A DNA stretch of 34,462 nt from an uncultured Clostridia bacterium (GTDB lineage Bacteria; Bacillota; Clostridia; Saccharofermentanales; Saccharofermentanaceae), in assembly GCA_947304405.1 (NCBI GenBank), contig CAMZBB010000019.1, forward strand, positions 1-34,462, read 5' to 3'. Both the position numbers and the translations under genes were made by a program. Position 1 is the first letter of the stretch; each line of letters starts with the position of its first letter. Shown here one piece after another: positions 31,563 through 34,462 of this stretch. The notes below the pieces were generated by a model. It searched no databases and had not been told where the DNA came from. It saw only the letters and a list, made by a program, of their open reading frames with translations.

Positions 31563-32852
31563 ATGAAAAGCTACAGGGAAATGACGGCCGAAGAGTTGAT
31601 CAAAGAGAAGGAAATGCTTGTCTCTCGTTATGAAGAGTACAAGAACATGGCGCTTTCTCTCAACATGACACGCGGTGTTCCTTCGACTGAGCAGCTTGAT
31701 CTCGCCAGCGACATGTATGATCGCTTGAGCGAAAGCGGATTCATGTCCGTAAAGGGCCAGGACGTCAGAAATTACGGCGTACCTGCCGGAATCGACGATG
31801 TCAGGAAGGTTTTCGCTGAGATCCTCGATACAGACATTGATAATGTCTTCATGGGCAATTCCTCAAGCCTTAATCAGATGTTTGACGCTCTGATGAGGTC
31901 AATGGTCTTTGGTGAGATCGAATCCGAGAAGCCCTGGTACGAAGTCGAAGGCAGAAAGTGGCTCTGCCCGGCACCCGGTTATGACAGACATTTCAGGGTT
32001 ACCGAGACATTGGGTTTTGAACTTATTCCCGTACCCATGACGCCGAACGGCCCTGACATGGATGTAGTAGAAGAACTCGTAAAAGATCCCAAGGTTCTTG
32101 GTATCTGGTGCGTTCCTTGCTACAGCAATCCCGACGGCATCGTATATTCGGAAGAAACATGCAAGAGGCTTGCTTCAATGAAGACTGCAGCTCCTGATTT
32201 CAGGATCATGTGGGACAATGCATATGTCGTTCATCACGTGACGGCAAATGACAGCGAGAGGGGACATGTTCCCGATATCCTTAAGCTTTGCGCTGATGCG
32301 GGCTACCCGAACAGACCCTATGAATTTGCTTCTTCGTCCAAGGTTACTTTCGCAGGCGGCGGTATCTCATGCTTTGCGGCAAACCCTGACAACATGGCAA
32401 GAGCAAAGAAATATCTTTCGGTTCAGGCTATCTGCACCAACAAGGTCAACCAGCTTGCTCATGCAAGATATCTGCCTGATGCAAAGGCTGTTGATCAGCA
32501 TATGAGAAAGCATGCCGAGATCTTGAGGCCCAAGTTCGAAGCTGTTCAGAAAGTCCTTAACGACGAATTGGGCGACAACAAAGACCTCTATCACTGGACT
32601 GATCCCAAGGGCGGTTACTTTGTAAGCTTCTATGCTTATCCCGGCACTGCGACAAAGGTCGTTTCTATGTGCAAGGAAGCGGGAGTAGCTCTTACTCCTG
32701 CAGGCGCGAGCTTCCCTTACGGCAAGGATCCGGACGACTCCAACATCAGGCTTTGCCCGTCATTCCCGCCGGTCGAAAACATAATCAAGGCAGTAAGCAT
32801 CCTTGCTGTTTGTGCTAAAATAACAGCTATAGAAAAACTACTCGAGGAGTGA
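31563..32852 (+). CDS. Aminotransferase, AspT (subgroup Ic aspartate aminotransferase-like)
   Basis: A protein of 429 residues. ATG 31563 is used because AAAGAGG (31548-31554) is eight bases upstream; a TTG at 31545 is less likely. The N-terminal MTAEELIKEKEML, then LNMTRGVPSTEQLDL, PAPGYDRHF, MTPNGPDMD, CVPCYSNPDGI, MWDNAYVVHH, PLP lysine 260 in SSSKVTFAGGGIS, and GASFPYGKDP match the family annotated as alanine-glyoxylate/aspartate aminotransferases in Clostridia. In Corynebacterium a member of this group is an aspartate aminotransferase, giving aspartate for purine synthesis. It is followed seven bases later by purB, whose substrate is made with aspartate, so a joint role is plausible. Confidence 0.9.
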   Translation: MKSYREMTAEELIKEKEMLVSRYEEYKNMALSLNMTRGVPSTEQLDLASDMYDRLSESGFMSVKGQDVRNYGVPAGIDDVRKVFAEILDTDIDNVFMGNSSSLNQMFDALMRSMVFGEIESEKPWYEVEGRKWLCPAPGYDRHFRVTETLGFELIPVPMTPNGPDMDVVEELVKDPKVLGIWCVPCYSNPDGIVYSEETCKRLASMKTAAPDFRIMWDNAYVVHHVTANDSERGHVPDILKLCADAGYPNRPYEFASSSKVTFAGGGISCFAANPDNMARAKKYLSVQAICTNKVNQLAHARYLPDAKAVDQHMRKHAEILRPKFEAVQKVLNDELGDNKDLYHWTDPKGGYFVSFYAYPGTATKVVSMCKEAGVALTPAGASFPYGKDPDDSNIRLCPSFPPVENIIKAVSILAVCAKITAIEKLLEE

Positions 32853-32859
32853 TCCCGCC

Positions 32860-34302
32860 ATGTCAAAAGACGTTTATGAGAGCCCCCTGAATTCCAGATA
32901 CGCGAGCAGGGAGATGCAGTTCATTTTTTCTCCCGACAAGAAGTTCCGTACATGGAGACTTCTTTGGATAGCTCTGGCAGAAGCCGAGAAAGAGCTAGGA
33001 TTGGATATTACGGACGAGCAGATCGCTGATCTTAAAGCGCACAAGGAAGACATCGATTACGAAGATGCCGCTGCAGAAGAGAAGATCCGCCGTCATGACG
33101 TCATGGCTCACGTACATTCCTACGGCAAGCAGGTCGCAGGCTCAGGCGCTGACAGGATCATCCATCTTGGCGCTACTTCCTGCTATGTTGGCGACAACAC
33201 TGACATCATCATAATGAGGGATGCTCTCACTCTTGTTAAAAAGAGACTTGTAGTGCTCATCTCCAAGCTTTCCAAGTTTGCTGAAGAGTATAAGGCTATG
33301 CCTACTTTGGGCTTTACACATTTCCAGCCCGCACAGCTCGTGACGGTAGGAAAGAGGGCAACGCTCTGGCTCCAGGATCTTGTTTTCGATCTTGAGACGG
33401 TCGAGAGCGCAATAGCTTCTTTGAAGCTTCTCGGCTGCAAAGGTACTACAGGAACCCAGGCTTCGTTCCTTGATCTTTTTGACGGCGATCACGCAAAGTG
33501 CGTCGAGCTTGACAAGAAGATCTGCGCTAAGATGGGATTTGAGTCATCTTACTACGTGTCCGGTCAGACATATTCCAGAAAGATCGATTTCCTCGTACTT
33601 TCGGCACTTGCTTCGATCGCACAGAGCGCTCATAAGTTCTCCAATGACATAAGGCTTTTGCAGCATTTAAAGGAGATCGAGGAGCCTTTCGAGAAGAATC
33701 AGATCGGCTCTTCCGCAATGGCTTACAAGAGAAACCCGATGAGATCCGAGAGGATCGCTTCGCTCTCAAGATACGTGATCGCAGACGTTCTCAACCCTGC
33801 AATGACTTCATCTGAGCAGTGGTTCGAGAGGACTTTGGACGATTCCGCCAATAAGCGTATCTCCGTTCCCGAGGCATTCCTTGCGATTGACGCCATCCTT
33901 GGCATCTATACCAACGTTGTTTCAGGCCTTGTCGTATATCCCAAGATGATTGAGAAGCACATCCTTGACGAGCTTCCGTTCATGATGACCGAGAATATCA
34001 TGATGGAAGCGACCAAGAAGGGAGGCAACCGTCAGGAACTCCACGAAGAGATCCGCCAGCTTTCCATGCAGGCAGGCTCAGTCGTCAAGAACGAAGGCAG
34101 GCCCAACGATCTTCTTGAGAGGATCGCGGCTGATCCCAAGTTTGGCATGACTATGGATGAGCTCGTTGCTTTAAGAGATCCGAAGCTTTACATCGGCAGA
34201 TGCCCCGAGCAGGTCGACGCATTCCTTAATGAGTGCGTAAAGCCTTTGCTTGCTGCGCACGAAGCGGATCTTGCAGTCGATGAAGTTGAACTGAAAGTCT
34301 GA
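32860..34302 (+). CDS. purB: Adenylosuccinate lyase
   Basis: A protein of 480 residues. It removes fumarate from adenylosuccinate and from SAICAR in purine synthesis. The fumarase/aspartase superfamily signature is GSSAMAYKRNPMRSERI, with the catalytic serine in the flexible loop; RRHDVMAHVHSYG carries a catalytic His, and TPTLGFTHFQPAQ (with the second His) is in the middle. The length and motif agree with the human-type subgroup rather than the shorter Bacillus type. GAGGAG stands in front of the ATG. It is cotranscribed with the AspT-type aminotransferase, and ends in a strong terminator. Confidence 0.96.
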   Translation: MSKDVYESPLNSRYASREMQFIFSPDKKFRTWRLLWIALAEAEKELGLDITDEQIADLKAHKEDIDYEDAAAEEKIRRHDVMAHVHSYGKQVAGSGADRIIHLGATSCYVGDNTDIIIMRDALTLVKKRLVVLISKLSKFAEEYKAMPTLGFTHFQPAQLVTVGKRATLWLQDLVFDLETVESAIASLKLLGCKGTTGTQASFLDLFDGDHAKCVELDKKICAKMGFESSYYVSGQTYSRKIDFLVLSALASIAQSAHKFSNDIRLLQHLKEIEEPFEKNQIGSSAMAYKRNPMRSERIASLSRYVIADVLNPAMTSSEQWFERTLDDSANKRISVPEAFLAIDAILGIYTNVVSGLVVYPKMIEKHILDELPFMMTENIMMEATKKGGNRQELHEEIRQLSMQAGSVVKNEGRPNDLLERIAADPKFGMTMDELVALRDPKLYIGRCPEQVDAFLNECVKPLLAAHEADLAVDEVELKV

Positions 34303-34338
34303 TCAAGTAAAATATCAGAAAAACACGATTTAGTTGAG

Positions 34339-34384
34339 ATACCGACAAAACTGAGCAAATCGCGGTTTTTGTCGGTATTTTTTT
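34339..34384 (+). terminator. Intrinsic terminator after purB
   Basis: ATACCGACAAAA (34339-34350) and TTTTGTCGGTAT (34367-34378) make a perfect 12-bp stem with a 16-base loop, followed by seven T residues. The right arm contains the same decamer as the tandem repeat behind pheT. Confidence 0.88.
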
Positions 34385-34413
34385 CATGCCTTAAGCATCC
34401 GGAAAGAGATTTT

Positions 34414-34451
34414 TACCGATAAGATTTGGAAAACCTCATTATTTATCGGTA
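34414..34451. repeat. Inverted repeat near the right edge
   Basis: TACCGATAA (34414-34422) and TTATCGGTA (34443-34451) form a perfect 9-bp inverted repeat with a 20-base loop. The arms resemble those of the purB terminator, with one base changed (TACCGACAA there). It could be an end signal for a gene beyond the edge on the opposite strand, or an operator; the T tract is weak. Confidence 0.55.
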
Positions 34452-34462
34452 GTATTTCGAGA

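Noticed and set aside
33717-33740. Proline-to-alanine change in the adenylosuccinate lyase signature loop
   Set aside because: The catalytic serine and the K-x-N part are intact, and I believe M-A-Y in place of M-P-Y occurs in other Bacillota, so it does not suggest loss of function.

Overview
The window is a 34 kb stretch of what looks like a chromosome of a Gram-positive, low-to-moderate GC Clostridia (Bacillota), possibly a gut or rumen Lachnospiraceae/Oscillospiraceae-type anaerobe. This rests on the def-fmt-rsmB-rlmN-prpC-prkC-rsgA-rpe-thiN gene order (the same order as in Bacillus subtilis), a PASTA-domain kinase, a cell-wall-sorted SpaA/VaFE surface protein, DUF5702 and DUF5688 proteins, and strong AGGAGG-type ribosome binding sites. 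The genus cannot be fixed from the sequence alone. Nearly everything is coding and tightly packed; no gene-free stretch exceeds 300 bases (the longest is about 209 bases after pheT). I see no tRNA, rRNA, CRISPR array, transposase or phage gene.

Layout. (1) 1-2584: end of pheS, then complete pheT. (2) 2585-2793: terminator and a three-copy decamer repeat. (3) 2794-5442: an orphan set of three membrane-anchored TadE/DUF5702-type (Tad pilus-related) proteins without the Tad ATPase or platform genes. (4) 5549-12788: a probable operon of a small membrane protein, a YerC/TrpR-like regulator with an unusual insertion, secA, purine nucleoside phosphorylase, S-adenosylhomocysteine hydrolase and an acyl-CoA ligase. 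(5) 12859-21907: the deformylase/formyltransferase/rRNA-methylation/PP2C-PASTA kinase/RsgA operon, behind a near-consensus promoter (TTGCCC-17-TATAAT). (6) 22049-28158: a DUF5688 gene and a giant wall-anchored surface protein of about 1710 residues, preceded by a promoter that runs straight into a strong terminator. (7) 28022-30897 on the minus strand: a PLP aminotransferase, whose 3' end overlaps the surface gene by 137 bases, and a catalytically degenerate GGDEF-EAL protein. (8) 31024-34302: yraN, an AspT-type aminotransferase under a TTGCTT-17-TATAAT promoter surrounded by palindromes, and purB, closed by a 12-bp-stem terminator.

How the parts fit. Regions 1, 4, 5 and 8 are housekeeping: protein synthesis, N-terminal formyl-methionine processing, ribosome maturation, protein export, purine and methyl-cycle salvage, and Ser/Thr phosphosignalling to the cell wall. 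Regions 3, 6 and 7 are accessory and envelope-directed. The most unusual points are the surface protein that joins a subtilisin-like domain, an NlpC/P60-like cysteine peptidase domain, SpaA-type domains and four VaFE repeats in one sortase substrate; the PASTA kinase carrying an extracellular InlB-type B-repeat and a Pro/Thr-rich tail; the orphan Tad-like trio; the insertion in the YerC helix-turn-helix; and the terminator-bearing leader in front of the surface-protein operon. All functional names come from motif recognition by eye; no database search was run.
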